NCBI RefSeq assembly: GCF_004365355.1
Contig: NZ_SODP01000002.1
Location: forward strand, 1,795,846-1,859,845
Origin: Kribbella pratensis
GTDB taxonomy: Bacteria > Actinomycetota > Actinomycetes > Propionibacteriales > Kribbellaceae
Direction: 5' to 3'
DNA: 64,000 nucleotides
A program made the position numbers and the translations under genes. The first letter of the stretch is position 1; each line of letters begins with the position of its first letter. The notes under the pieces were generated by a model. The model was not told where the DNA came from. It saw only the letters and a list, made by a program, of their open reading frames with translations, and ran no database searches. Below, in pieces: positions 31,019 through 39,709 of the stretch.

Positions 31019-31053
31019 CACTGGTATACGTCCACTGGACGCACTGGTATGCG
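31019..31053 (+). promoter_or_regulatory. Repeated CACTGG elements upstream of pckG
   Basis: CACTGGTATACG (31019), CACTGGACG (31033) and CACTGGTATGCG (31042) lie 129-163 bp before the pckG start. The outer two differ at one position and are 23 bp apart, about two helical turns. The 324-bp gap 30858-31181 otherwise holds only the terminator and no gene. Confidence 0.4.
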
Positions 31054-31181
31054 AGCGAGTACACCGCCAGCCAGCTGCATCGAACCGCCGGAGACCCCGG
31101 CGGCCGGACGCCGTACCCGCCTTTCAGCGTCGAGGGGCCGGACGTCGCCGGGCCCGACAGCCGAGAGGGAATGAGCCGCGA

Positions 31182-33071
31182 ATGACGACAACCGCCAGCC
31201 CGACCCATACCGAGACCGCCGCCTCAGCAGCCACCAAGGACCCCCTCCCCGGCGAAAATCCGACGCCGTACGACCTGACCACGGCCCCGACGCAGCACGC
31301 CGGCCTGCTCAACTGGGTGGCCGAGGTCGCCGAGCTCACGCAGCCCGACCGGATCCACTGGGTCGACGGGTCGGACGCGGAGTACGCCACCCTGACCAAC
31401 GAGCTGATCGCGGCCGGCACGATGGTCCGGCTGAACGAGGAGAAGAAGCCGAACTCGTTCTGGGTCCGCACGGATCCGAGTGACGTGGCGCGGGTCGAGC
31501 AACGCACCTTCATCTGCTCCACCGAGGAGAAGGACGCCGGTCCGACCAACAACTGGATGGACCCGGCGCAGATGAAGGCGCTGATGACGGAGCTGTACCG
31601 CGGTTCGATGCGCGGCCGGACGATGTACGTCGTCCCGTTCTGCATGGGCCCGCTGACGGCCGAGAAGCCGATGTTCGGTGTCGAGATCACCGACTCGGCG
31701 TACGTCGTCGCGTCGATGCGGATCATGTGCCGCACCGGCGCCGAGGTTCTGGACAAGCTGGGCGAGGACTCGCCGTACGTCCCCTGCCTGCACTCGGTCG
31801 GCGCGCCGCTCGAGCCGGGCCAGAAGGACGTGCCGTGGCCGTGCAACGACGAGAAGTACATCGTCCAGTTCCCCGAGGAGCGGGCGATCTGGTCCTACGG
31901 CTCCGGGTACGGCGGTAACTCGCTGCTCGGCAAGAAGTGCTACTCGCTGCGGATCGCCTCTGCGATGGCCCGCGACGAAGGCTGGCTGGCCGAGCACATG
32001 CTGATCCTCAAGCTGATCTCGCCGGAGAAGAAGGTTCACTACGTCGCGGCCGCGTTCCCGAGCGCGTGCGGCAAGACCAACCTGGCGATGCTCGACCCGA
32101 CGCTGGAGGGCTGGGAGGTCGAGACGCTCGGCGACGACATCGCCTGGATGCGGTTCGGCAAGGACGGCCGGCTGTACGCCGTGAACCCGGAGTTCGGCCT
32201 GTTCGGTGTTGCTCCCGGCACCGGTTGGAAGACGAACCCGAACGCTATGCGCACGATCGAGAAGGGCAACTCGGTCTTCACCAACGTCGCGCTCACCGAC
32301 GACGGAGATGTCTGGTGGGAGGGGTACTCGCCGACCCCGCCGGACCACCTGACCGACTGGAAGGGCCGCGAGTGGACGCCGGACAACGGCGAGCTTTCGA
32401 GCCACCCGAACAGCCGGTTCTGCACGCCGATCAAGCAGTGCCCGATCATCGCCGACGAGTACGACGACCCGAACGGCGTACCGATCTCCGCGATCATCTT
32501 CGGCGGCCGCCGCGCCACCACGGTCCCGCTGGTAACCGAGTCGCGCGACTGGGCGCACGGGGTGTTCATGGGTGCGACGCTGTCGTCCGAGACCACCGCG
32601 GCCGCGGTCGGCCAGGTGGGCGTCGTACGGCGCGACCCGATGGCAATGCTGCCGTTCCTCGGGTACGACGCCGGGCAGTACTTCGACCACTGGCTGACCG
32701 TCGGCAAGCAGCACGACGCGGCGCAACTGCCGAAGATCTTCTACGTGAACTGGTTCCGCAAGGACGACGCGGGCAAGTTCGTCTGGCCGGGCTTCGGTGA
32801 GAACAGCCGCGTGCTGAAGTGGGTCATCGACCGGATCGAGGGTCAGGCCGACGCGGTCGAGACGCCGATCGGCCGGGTACCGGCCGCCGACGCGCTCGAC
32901 GTCGCCGGGCTGGACCTGACCGCACAGGACCTCGAGATCGCGCTCAACGTCGACGCCGAGGAGTGGAAGGCCGAGATCCCGCTGATCGAGGAGTGGTTCG
33001 CCAAGCTCGGCGACACCGTGCCGACCGAGCTCAAGGTCGAGCTCGACAACCTGAAGGCCCGACTGGGCTGA
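31182..33071 (+). CDS. pckG: Phosphoenolpyruvate carboxykinase (GTP)
   Basis: A 629-aa enzyme that converts oxaloacetate and GTP to PEP, CO2 and GDP; it is the committed step of gluconeogenesis. The kinase-1a P-loop is AAFPSACGKTNLAML with the reactive Cys, the metal region is GDDIAWMRFGKDG, and FGGRRATTVPLV is the guanine-site motif. The N-terminal WVDGSDAEYATLTNEL and FWVRTDPSDVARVE are also family-typical, and the length is normal. ATG 31182 overlaps the stop of a four-codon ORF (MSRE, 31171-31185). A hairpin follows the gene. Confidence 0.96.
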   Translation: MTTTASPTHTETAASAATKDPLPGENPTPYDLTTAPTQHAGLLNWVAEVAELTQPDRIHWVDGSDAEYATLTNELIAAGTMVRLNEEKKPNSFWVRTDPSDVARVEQRTFICSTEEKDAGPTNNWMDPAQMKALMTELYRGSMRGRTMYVVPFCMGPLTAEKPMFGVEITDSAYVVASMRIMCRTGAEVLDKLGEDSPYVPCLHSVGAPLEPGQKDVPWPCNDEKYIVQFPEERAIWSYGSGYGGNSLLGKKCYSLRIASAMARDEGWLAEHMLILKLISPEKKVHYVAAAFPSACGKTNLAMLDPTLEGWEVETLGDDIAWMRFGKDGRLYAVNPEFGLFGVAPGTGWKTNPNAMRTIEKGNSVFTNVALTDDGDVWWEGYSPTPPDHLTDWKGREWTPDNGELSSHPNSRFCTPIKQCPIIADEYDDPNGVPISAIIFGGRRATTVPLVTESRDWAHGVFMGATLSSETTAAAVGQVGVVRRDPMAMLPFLGYDAGQYFDHWLTVGKQHDAAQLPKIFYVNWFRKDDAGKFVWPGFGENSRVLKWVIDRIEGQADAVETPIGRVPAADALDVAGLDLTAQDLEIALNVDAEEWKAEIPLIEEWFAKLGDTVPTELKVELDNLKARLG

Positions 33072-33072
33072 A

Positions 33073-33115
33073 TCGGTCCTCCGGCCGCCGAATCGGAAGC
33101 CGGCGGCCGGACCGA
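33073..33115. terminator. Hairpin between convergent genes
   Basis: Stem of 10 bp (CCGGCCGCCG) plus 5 bp (TCGGT/ACCGA) with a 3-nt bulge and a 10-nt loop. It has no T-run but lies between the convergent pckG and phosphoribosyltransferase genes, so it could end both transcripts. Confidence 0.55.
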
Positions 33116-33132
33116 CAGCGCGGTGCCTCGGC

Positions 33133-33789
33133 TCACCCGCCGGGGCGCCGCGCTGTACTTTCTGCCAGCACCCGCTGGACCTCGTCGTCGCTCACCGACG
33201 AGAAGTCCCGGTACGCCTGACCGACCGCGTTGAAGTACCGCGGGATCCACACGCACACCACCTGATCGGCGATCCGCGCCAGCCGCCGGCAGCTCTCCAC
33301 ACCACCCACCGGTACGGCGACGATCACGCGCGCCGGCCGCTGCCGTCGTACCGCCTCCACCGCTGCACGCATCGTCGACCCGGTGGCCAGCCCGTCGTCG
33401 ACGAGGATCACCACGCGATCGCGTACGTCGATCGGCGGCCGATCCCCGCGGTACGCCGATTCGCGGCGGCGCAGCTCCAGGATCTCGCGCTGCCGTACCT
33501 CTTCCATCGCGGCCGCGTCGACGTCCCGCGCGATCTGTTCGTTGCGCACGACATGCAGTTCCTCGCCGACGCCCGCGATCGCCCCCATCGCCAGCTCGGG
33601 CTGTCCCGGGTACCCCAGCTTGCGCACGATCAACACGTCGAGCTCCGCACCGAGGGCGTCCGCGACCGGCGCCGCGACGGGTACGCCGCCGCGTGCGAGT
33701 CCGAGCACCAGGACCGAACCGGCGACCTGGCCGAGCTCGTCGGCAAGCGCCTCGCCCGCAGCCGCCCGATCGAAATACGGCCTCCTCAT
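33133..33789 (-). CDS. Phosphoribosyltransferase-family protein
   Basis: A 218-aa type I PRTase fold. The PRPP loop is RVVILVDDGLATGSTMRAAVEAV; upstream are LVLGLARGGVPVAAPVADALGAELDVLIVRKLGYPGQPELAMGAI, the signature of the actinobacterial group often fused to or found beside dienelactone-hydrolase-like genes. Its substrate base is unknown. I chose ATG 33789; a TTG at 33804 would add five residues. It is divergent from the PPOX gene at 33818 with a 28-bp gap, which must contain both promoters. Confidence 0.85.
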   Translation of the reverse strand: MRRPYFDRAAAGEALADELGQVAGSVLVLGLARGGVPVAAPVADALGAELDVLIVRKLGYPGQPELAMGAIAGVGEELHVVRNEQIARDVDAAAMEEVRQREILELRRRESAYRGDRPPIDVRDRVVILVDDGLATGSTMRAAVEAVRRQRPARVIVAVPVGGVESCRRLARIADQVVCVWIPRYFNAVGQAYRDFSSVSDDEVQRVLAESTARRPGG

Positions 33790-33817
33790 CCCGCCATGAT
33801 CCAACTACGTTGACCCC

Positions 33818-34234
33818 ATGCGAATCCCTGAGAGCGCCCGAGCCGTGCTCGAGTCGAACGCGCTCGCTCACCTGGCGACGATCAACCCCGACGGGAGCCC
33901 GCAGGTCTCGGTGATCTGGGTCGGCCTGGACGGCGACGAGATCATCGCCGCGCACGTCCCGAACAACCAGAAGGTGAAGAACATCCGCCGCGACGGCCGG
34001 GTGGCGCTCACGCTGGAGACCGGCAACGTCAACGAGATGGGCCTGACGGAGTACCTCGTGATCACCGGCACCGCGCACATCACCGAAGGCGGCGCCGTCG
34101 ACGTACTGCGGAAACTCGCGAAGACCTACATCGGCCCCGACGCCGAGTTCCTGCCCGGGGCCGAGCCGCCGCCGCCCGGCTACCTGACCCACATCACCCC
34201 CACCAAAATCGGAGGCGTAGGCCCATGGTCATGA
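33818..34234 (+). CDS. PPOX-class F420-dependent oxidoreductase
   Basis: A 138-aa split-barrel flavin/deazaflavin reductase. The pattern ARAVLESNALAHLATINPDGSPQVSVIWVGLDGDEIIAAH then QKVKNIRRDGRVALTLE matches the F420-binding (FDOR-B) group; the TINPDGSPQ turn and KVKNI helix line the cofactor site. ATG 33818 is 6 bp after a TACGTT -10 box, so it is likely leaderless. Its last codons overlap the LLM-class gene, so both F420 enzymes are made together. Confidence 0.87.
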   Translation: MRIPESARAVLESNALAHLATINPDGSPQVSVIWVGLDGDEIIAAHVPNNQKVKNIRRDGRVALTLETGNVNEMGLTEYLVITGTAHITEGGAVDVLRKLAKTYIGPDAEFLPGAEPPPPGYLTHITPTKIGGVGPWS

Positions 34235-35106
34235 AAATCGGTGTGATGCTTCCCCTGGGTGCAGGCGATGGCCCTGACGGCGGCATGCCCGGCTGGAAGG
34301 ACGTGCGAGCAGTAGCCGAGGCGGCGGAACAGGGCGGCCTGGACTCGGTCTGGATCGCCGACCATTTCCTCTACCGCGACCCCGAAGGCCAGATCTACGG
34401 CATGCACGAGTCGTGGACCCTGCTGACCGCGGTCGCAGCGGTCACGTCCAGGGTGCAACTCGGAAATATGGTGTTGTGCGCGTCGTTCCGGGATCCGGGG
34501 TTGACGGCGAAGATGGCGGCGACCCTCGCTGAAGTGTCCAACGGAAGGCTGATCCTCGGCGTAGGCGCAGGCTGGCACGACCCCGAATACGAAGCATTCG
34601 GTTTACCAACCGACCACCGCGTCGGCCGCTTCGAAGAATGGCTGGAAATCGTCGCGAGAATGATCCGGGGAGAAACAGTCACCTACAAAGGCACGTACTA
34701 CGAGGTCCGCGAAGCAAACCTGGACCCAGCCCCACCCCACCGCATCCCCGTCCTGGTAGCCGGCCACCGCCCCCGCATGATGCGCCTCACCGCCCAATGG
34801 GCGGACATGTACAACACCGCATGGTACGGCACCCCCAACGAAAAGCTCGAGGAGCACCTGGAAGCACTCCGCCAAGCAGTAGAGACAGCCGCAAAACCCG
34901 CCAACGCAGTAATCCCCACCGCAGGCATCATCGTCCGAGACCCAGACCAACAAGTAGCGGACCCAAGCCCCAACGCAATCCCAGTAAAAGACCTACCCGA
35001 AGCAATCAGAGCCTACGAAGACCTAGGCGTACAACACCTGATCATTTCCCCGGAACCAATGACCCCGAGAACGGTCGAGCAAATCGCAAAAGCAAAGGGC
35101 CACTAA
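34225..35106 (+). CDS. LLM-class F420-dependent oxidoreductase
   Basis: A 293-aa luciferase-like TIM barrel. KIGVMLPLGAGDGPD, LDSVWIADHFLYRDPEG, VQLGNMVLCASFRDPGLTAKMAATL and RLILGVGAGWHDPEYEAFG are the family blocks; the GAGWHDPEYEAFG loop holds the F420/FMN. Substrate unknown. ATG 34225 has GGAGG 9 bp upstream; ATG 34231 is a second option. It overlaps the PPOX gene by 10 bp. From about 34700 to the stop, codon choice shifts toward A at third positions, unlike its neighbours. Confidence 0.87.
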   Translation: MVMKIGVMLPLGAGDGPDGGMPGWKDVRAVAEAAEQGGLDSVWIADHFLYRDPEGQIYGMHESWTLLTAVAAVTSRVQLGNMVLCASFRDPGLTAKMAATLAEVSNGRLILGVGAGWHDPEYEAFGLPTDHRVGRFEEWLEIVARMIRGETVTYKGTYYEVREANLDPAPPHRIPVLVAGHRPRMMRLTAQWADMYNTAWYGTPNEKLEEHLEALRQAVETAAKPANAVIPTAGIIVRDPDQQVADPSPNAIPVKDLPEAIRAYEDLGVQHLIISPEPMTPRTVEQIAKAKGH

Positions 35107-35196
35107 CCAGCAAACCCAACCCACCACCAACCCGAGGGATCCAGCCCAGGAACGGGATCCGGGGGGTCCGGGGGGCGGAGCCCCTCCGGGCGGGGT

Positions 35197-35215
35197 CCGG
35201 GGGTCGCACCCCCGG
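35197..35215 (+). terminator. GC-only hairpin after the LLM gene
   Basis: CCGGGGGT/ACCCCCGG with a 3-nt loop, inside a longer G/C-block sequence (35150-35215). Possible terminator for the F420 operon or a dispersed palindromic element; there is no T-run. Confidence 0.4.
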
Positions 35216-35227
35216 TGAAATGCCGAA

Positions 35228-35263
35228 GCTCCCCTGGTCTGCGCTTTCTGCAGACAGGGGAGC
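35228..35263 (-). terminator. Terminator of tRNA-Ser
   Basis: 9-bp stem GCTCCCCTG/CAGGGGAGC with an inner TCTGC/GCAGA stem, beginning 9 bp after the 3' end of tRNA-Ser on the minus strand. The following T content is weak. Confidence 0.6.
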
Positions 35264-35271
35264 CCCAGGAG

Positions 35272-35361
35272 CGGAGGCGGCGGGATTTGAACCCGCGAGA
35301 GGGGATTACCCTCAACCCGCTTAGCAGGCGGGCGCCATCGACCGGACTAGGCGACGCCTCC
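35272..35361 (-). tRNA. tRNA-Ser(GCT)
   Basis: A 90-nt class II tRNA with a long variable arm (about GTTGAGGGTAATCCCCTC). Acceptor GGAGGCG/CGCCTCC, discriminator G, anticodon stem CCCGC/GCGGG with loop CTGCTAA (anticodon GCT), and T loop GGTTCAAATC. CCA is not encoded. Confidence 0.95.
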
Positions 35362-35626
35362 TCCGACGATCCCCACGCGGGGGACACGACGACGGCCAAG
35401 ACTATCCGCTCGACCGGCTCGGCGGCAAAGCGGGTGGGTCGACACTCTCGGTGGTGGGGGCAGCACGTTGGGGCAGTAGCCCAAGGCCCCTGTACTGTGG
35501 CGACATCGACGGGGGTCGCCAGCGTCACGCGTCAACCAACTCGGTGTGGTAGGCGTCTGAAGTACCGTGGGCCGCTGCGTGCGGCCAACGGAGGGGTCGC
35601 CACGTCGTCGATCAGGGAACGGAGCC

Positions 35627-37210
35627 ATGTCGCGGAGTACTCGCGCAGCCGGTCGCAGGGCAGCGCCTCGTGCCAGCCGGTCCCGGGCCCGTTCGCATCG
35701 GGCCAGGACGGCCTCGAAGGCGATCGGACTCACCCTGCTCAGCGCTCTGGTGCCGGGCTCCGGCCTGTTGATGGGCGGCCGGAAGAAGCTCGGCGCGTTC
35801 GTGCTGACGATCAGCGTCGGCCTGCTGCTGATCGCGGCGTACGTCGGTCTCACGCAGCGGGACTCGGTTCTCGCGCTCGCGGTGTCGCCCCGGCAGCTGC
35901 TGGTCGCCACCGGCGCCGTCGTACTGCTCGGGGTGCTCTGGATCTGGGTCGTGGTCGCGTCCCACAAGCTGCTCCGCCCGGTCAGCATGACCTACACGAG
36001 CCGGCTGGCCGGCTCGATGTTCGTCGGGTTGCTGTGCTTCGGGATCGCCGTACCGACGACGGTCGCCGCGCAGACCGTGATGGCGCAGCGCGACCTGGTC
36101 GGCAGCGTGTTCCAGTCCGAGGGCAACTCCAAGAGCGCGACCCGGCCGAAGGTGACCAACGCCAGCGACCCGTGGGCGAAGACCCCGCGGCTGAACCTGC
36201 TGCTGCTCGGCGCCGACGACGGCGTGGGCCGGACCGGTGTCCGCACCGACACCGTGATCGTGGCGAGTATCGACACCAAGACCGGTAACACCGCGCTGAT
36301 CTCGCTCAGCCGGAACTGGATGCGGATGCCGTTCCCGGAGGACTCGCCGCTGCACAAGATCTACCCGGACGGCTACTGGGACCCGAGCAAGGGGAACGTC
36401 GAGCAGCCGGAGTTCTACCTGGACTCGATGTACGACAACATCCCGAAGCAGCACCCCGGCGTCCTCGGCCAGACCGACAACGAGGGCGCGGACGCGGTGA
36501 AGCTCGCGGCCAGCGCCGCGCTCGGGCTGGACATCGACTACTACATGCAGGTCAACCTGGCCGGCTTCCGGCAGATCATCGACGCGGTCGGCGGCATCAC
36601 GGTGAACGTGAACTACCGGGTCCCGATCGGCGGCGACTACGGCGAGGGGCCGGGTACGAACGGCCACCACCTGCCGTCCGGCTACATCGAGCCGGGCCCG
36701 AACCAGAAGCTCGACGGCTACCACGCCCTGTGGTTCGCCCGCGGGCGGTACGGCCTCAGCGACCCGTCGCGGCAGGAGCGGCAGCGCTGCACGATCCACG
36801 CGCTGGTGAACACTGTCAACCCGGCAACCCTGGTGACGAAGTACCAGGAGATCGCCTCGGCCGGCAAGCAGCTGCTGCGCACCGACATTCCGCAAGAGAT
36901 CCTGGGGGCGTTCATCCAGCTCGGGCTGAAGGTGAAGAGCGCCAAGGTCACCAACATCGACCTGGACAAGGACAAGAACTTCCCGACCGGCAAGAACCCG
37001 GACTACGCGGCGATGCGGGAGATCATCCAGAAGGCGCTCAGCGCGCAGACCAACCCGGTCGCGTCGACGCCGACGGTGAAGCCGACCAAGAAGCCGACCT
37101 CCGGGACGACCACGAAGAAGCCGACTCCGTCGAAGACGACGGCCACCCCCGGCGCCGCGCAGAACCTGAACGACGCCTGCGCCTACAACCCGAGCCAGAC
37201 CGGAAACTGA
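35627..37210 (+). CDS. LytR-CpsA-Psr (LCP) family cell-wall ligase
   Basis: A 527-aa membrane protein that likely attaches glycopolymers to peptidoglycan outside the cell. After a basic N-terminus there are about three helices (AIGLTLLSALVPGSGLLMGG, FVLTISVGLLLIAAYVGL, LLVATGAVVLLGVLWIWVVV and a fourth at MFVGLLCFGIAVPTTVA). The LCP domain starts NLLLLGADDGVGRTGVRTDT, with ISLSRNWMRMPFP and VNLAGFRQIIDAVGGI. A Lys/Pro/Thr tail (KPTKKPTSGTT) may span the wall. ATG 35627 has GGAG close by. Promoter elements must lie in 35362-35626, where no gene is seen. Confidence 0.88.
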   Translation: MSRSTRAAGRRAAPRASRSRARSHRARTASKAIGLTLLSALVPGSGLLMGGRKKLGAFVLTISVGLLLIAAYVGLTQRDSVLALAVSPRQLLVATGAVVLLGVLWIWVVVASHKLLRPVSMTYTSRLAGSMFVGLLCFGIAVPTTVAAQTVMAQRDLVGSVFQSEGNSKSATRPKVTNASDPWAKTPRLNLLLLGADDGVGRTGVRTDTVIVASIDTKTGNTALISLSRNWMRMPFPEDSPLHKIYPDGYWDPSKGNVEQPEFYLDSMYDNIPKQHPGVLGQTDNEGADAVKLAASAALGLDIDYYMQVNLAGFRQIIDAVGGITVNVNYRVPIGGDYGEGPGTNGHHLPSGYIEPGPNQKLDGYHALWFARGRYGLSDPSRQERQRCTIHALVNTVNPATLVTKYQEIASAGKQLLRTDIPQEILGAFIQLGLKVKSAKVTNIDLDKDKNFPTGKNPDYAAMREIIQKALSAQTNPVASTPTVKPTKKPTSGTTTKKPTPSKTTATPGAAQNLNDACAYNPSQTGN

Positions 37211-37280
37211 GACAAATTCGGTTGGTTGAACCCCAGCGGCGGAATCATGACAACTCACTGAAGCCGAGTCACACCTGGGG

Positions 37281-38252
37281 GTGACTGTGAGGCGTCCGCT
37301 GGCGGTTGTGGTCGGAGCTGCGGTTCTGGTCTGTGCGGGCTGCAGCGGTGAGCCGGACGAGGGCGCCGCGCCTCCAACACGCGGTACGACGAAGACGAGT
37401 GCCCCGCCGGCGTCGACGGCGCCCAAACCCAAGCCCGCTCCGAGTGCGGTCGCGCTTTCGGTGCCGATGTACCAGCGGGCGCTGACGAATGTCGAGAAGG
37501 CGCTCAAGCCGTCCGTCGCCCGGGTGATGAACGCGCAGACGATCGCGGCCTTCGACGCGTCCCGGGCCCAGCTCGCGAAGGCCGTCGTGATCGAACGCGG
37601 CGAGCTGGCGAAGATCACTCCGCCGAAGGGCCTGGTGACGGCGCATCCCGCCGTACTCGATGCCTTCGACGCGTACGCCGGGGACGTGAGCACGGAGCTG
37701 ACCCGGGCCGGCGGCACGAAGACGGGCTGCGGGTTCCCGAAGTCGCTGGAGGTCCGGCTGTACGAGGCGAAGAGTGGCCTGCGGTTCGCGTACTCCGAGC
37801 TGGCGCAGAGCGTGCAGAAGTCGATCGGCAAGGGCGTGAAATTCGGCGCGCTGTCGGTGCCGCCGAAGCTGGCCCAGCCGGCCCTGATCGCGGGCCGGGG
37901 CGAGAACGGCGACGTGTTCCAGCGGTCCGGTTCGCGCGGCTCGGGCACGCTCGAGATCAGGAACGCCGGCGACGACGTGGTGATCGTGATCGCCGGCAGC
38001 GACCCGCGCCGGCCGCAGGCGTCGATCTACGTCCGGGCCAACAAGACCGCGACGCTGACCGGGATCCGCAGCCAGGACTACTGGGTCTACTTCAAGTCCG
38101 GGACGAGCTGGGACGCGAAGAACCACCGGTTCACCGAGAACTGCTCGTACCAGAAGTTCGACGACATCTTCGACGGGTCGTACAACTGGACGATCAGCCT
38201 GGCCAAGACCCCGCTCGGCAACGCGTCGTCCTCGGAGACTGAATCCTTCTGA
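37281..38252 (+). CDS. Lipoprotein, hypothetical
   Basis: A 323-aa exported protein. The signal peptide PLAVVVGAAVLVCAGC ends in a lipobox (VCAGC), so the Cys near residue 21 is probably lipidated. A Pro/Thr/Ala linker (TKTSAPPASTAPKPKPAPS) leads to a domain with helices (QRALTNVEKALKPSVARVMN) and then a beta-rich C-terminus (LEIRNAGDDVVIVIAGSDP, NKTATLTGIRSQDYWVYF). Function unknown. GTG 37281 starts 70 bp after the LCP gene, so a shared envelope role is possible. Confidence 0.75.
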   Translation: MTVRRPLAVVVGAAVLVCAGCSGEPDEGAAPPTRGTTKTSAPPASTAPKPKPAPSAVALSVPMYQRALTNVEKALKPSVARVMNAQTIAAFDASRAQLAKAVVIERGELAKITPPKGLVTAHPAVLDAFDAYAGDVSTELTRAGGTKTGCGFPKSLEVRLYEAKSGLRFAYSELAQSVQKSIGKGVKFGALSVPPKLAQPALIAGRGENGDVFQRSGSRGSGTLEIRNAGDDVVIVIAGSDPRRPQASIYVRANKTATLTGIRSQDYWVYFKSGTSWDAKNHRFTENCSYQKFDDIFDGSYNWTISLAKTPLGNASSSETESF

Positions 38253-38280
38253 CATGACCGGCCCGGGCGGATGAGATCCT

Positions 38281-38745
38281 GTGTCGATGCGTACGACGTA
38301 CCGGATGCGGTCGGGACGGTTCCTCGGAATCCTGGCCGCCGGGCTGATCATTCTCGGGGTGGCCGCGGTGCTGTGGGCGCTGGGGCTGCCGTCCGTCGCG
38401 ATCTCGGTGTTCATCTCGCTCGGCGGACTGATCACGCTGGCCGGTCTGTGGATCCTGGCCCGGCCGCCGAAGGTCGCACGGCTGCGGGACTCCGACATCG
38501 AGGTGCGCGGCGTACGGACGCCCTGGACCGACGTCACCGAGGTCGGCCGGGTGGAGACCACGCACGGCGAGGCGATCGTCCTGCGCACCAAGCAGCCCGA
38601 CCACCCGATCCTCCTGCCGCTGTCCTGGCTCACGCCGAAGCAGGTCCCGTCCCTCGAGACCACGCTGCGCGACAAACTGAACGCAGCCCACGGGTACACG
38701 ATCTGGGACGGCACTGTGCCGGAGGACACCGGCGGCGCAGAATGA
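38281..38745 (+). CDS. Membrane protein with a PH-like domain, hypothetical
   Basis: A 154-aa protein. Two membrane helices (FLGILAAGLIILGVAAVLWAL and VAISVFISLGGLITLAGLWIL) are followed by a beta-rich cytoplasmic part, VARLRDSDIEVRGVRTPWTDVTEV and EAIVLRTKQPDHPILLPLSWL, which is the layout of small PH-domain membrane proteins in actinobacteria. GTG 38281 follows the lipoprotein gene by 28 bp. The next start (38750) lies 5 bp after its stop. Confidence 0.65.
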   Translation: MSMRTTYRMRSGRFLGILAAGLIILGVAAVLWALGLPSVAISVFISLGGLITLAGLWILARPPKVARLRDSDIEVRGVRTPWTDVTEVGRVETTHGEAIVLRTKQPDHPILLPLSWLTPKQVPSLETTLRDKLNAAHGYTIWDGTVPEDTGGAE

Positions 38746-38749
38746 TCCG

Positions 38750-39709
38750 GTGCTTTCCTTCGAGCTGTCGTACGACGAGCTACTGACCTATCAGGGTACG
38801 AATCCGCGGCCTGCGGATTTCGACGAGTTCTGGGACAAGGCGCTGTCGTCCCTGGACGAGGTCCCTGCCGACACGGAGTTCGTGGACGCGACCGACTTCC
38901 CGCTGACCACGGCGACCGCGCAGCATCTGTACTTCACCGGGACCGGCGGGTATCGGGTGCACGCGAAGGTGCTGCGGCCCGCTGAGCCGACCGGGCCGGC
39001 GGTGCTGCTCTTCCACGGGTACGGCGGTGAGCAGCCGAAGTGGGTCGAGCTCCTGCCGTACGCGGCGCGCGGGTTTACGGTCGCGGCGCTCGACGTACGG
39101 GAGCAGGTCGGCTTCCGCACTCCGTCGCAGGAGGGCAATAGCTTCTCGCTGCAGCATCATTTGGTGCACGGGTTGGACGCCGGGCCGGACGGGTTGCTGT
39201 ACAAGCACATCTTCCTGGACACGCGGCGGCTGGCCGACGTGATCGGTGGACTGCCCGAGGTGGATGCCTCGCGGATCGCGACCACCGGTTGGAGCCAAGG
39301 TGGCGGGTTGTCGTTGGTGGCGGCGGCGCTGACGCCGTCGATCAAGTACACGGCGAGCGTGTACCCGTTCCTGTGCGACTACCAGCGGACGTGGGATCTG
39401 AACCTGGAGACCGGGCCGTACGACGAGATCGTCACGTGGTTCCGCAAGCGCGACCCCAGGCATCTGCGTCAGGACGAGGTGTTCACGACGCTGGGCTACA
39501 TCGACGTACAGAACCTCGCCCCGCGCATCCAGGCCGAGGTAACGCTCTTCGTCGGCCTCGAGGACCAGGTGTGCCCGCCGTCGACCCAGTTCGCCGTCTA
39601 CAACAAGCTCGAGACGGTCAAGGAAACCCGCCTCTACCCCGACTTCGGCCACGACGACCTCCCCGGCGCCCACGACGACATCTACCAACTCATCGGCGCC
39701 AAGCTCTAG
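38750..39709 (+). CDS. Acetylxylan esterase (CE7 / cephalosporin-C deacetylase family)
   Basis: A 319-aa alpha/beta hydrolase of the AXE1 group, which removes acetyl groups from xylo-oligosaccharides or cephalosporin C. The oxyanion region is VLLFHGYGGEQPKW, the nucleophile elbow is TTGWSQGGGLSLVA, and GLEDQVCPPST and FGHDD carry the acid and His. The start RPADFDEFWDKALSSL is the typical N-terminal motif. It has no signal peptide, as usual for this group, so it acts on imported substrates. GTG 38750 is the start. Confidence 0.9.
   Translation: MLSFELSYDELLTYQGTNPRPADFDEFWDKALSSLDEVPADTEFVDATDFPLTTATAQHLYFTGTGGYRVHAKVLRPAEPTGPAVLLFHGYGGEQPKWVELLPYAARGFTVAALDVREQVGFRTPSQEGNSFSLQHHLVHGLDAGPDGLLYKHIFLDTRRLADVIGGLPEVDASRIATTGWSQGGGLSLVAAALTPSIKYTASVYPFLCDYQRTWDLNLETGPYDEIVTWFRKRDPRHLRQDEVFTTLGYIDVQNLAPRIQAEVTLFVGLEDQVCPPSTQFAVYNKLETVKETRLYPDFGHDDLPGAHDDIYQLIGAKL

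Noticed and set aside
35150..35215. Insertion sequence end or CRISPR-like GC block
   Set aside because: Only one G/C-rich palindrome with no transposase or target duplication; kept as a hairpin only.
35612..37948. 778-codon open frame opposite the LCP and lipoprotein genes
   Set aside because: Same cause; the plus-strand genes have clear domains, a lipobox and membrane helices.
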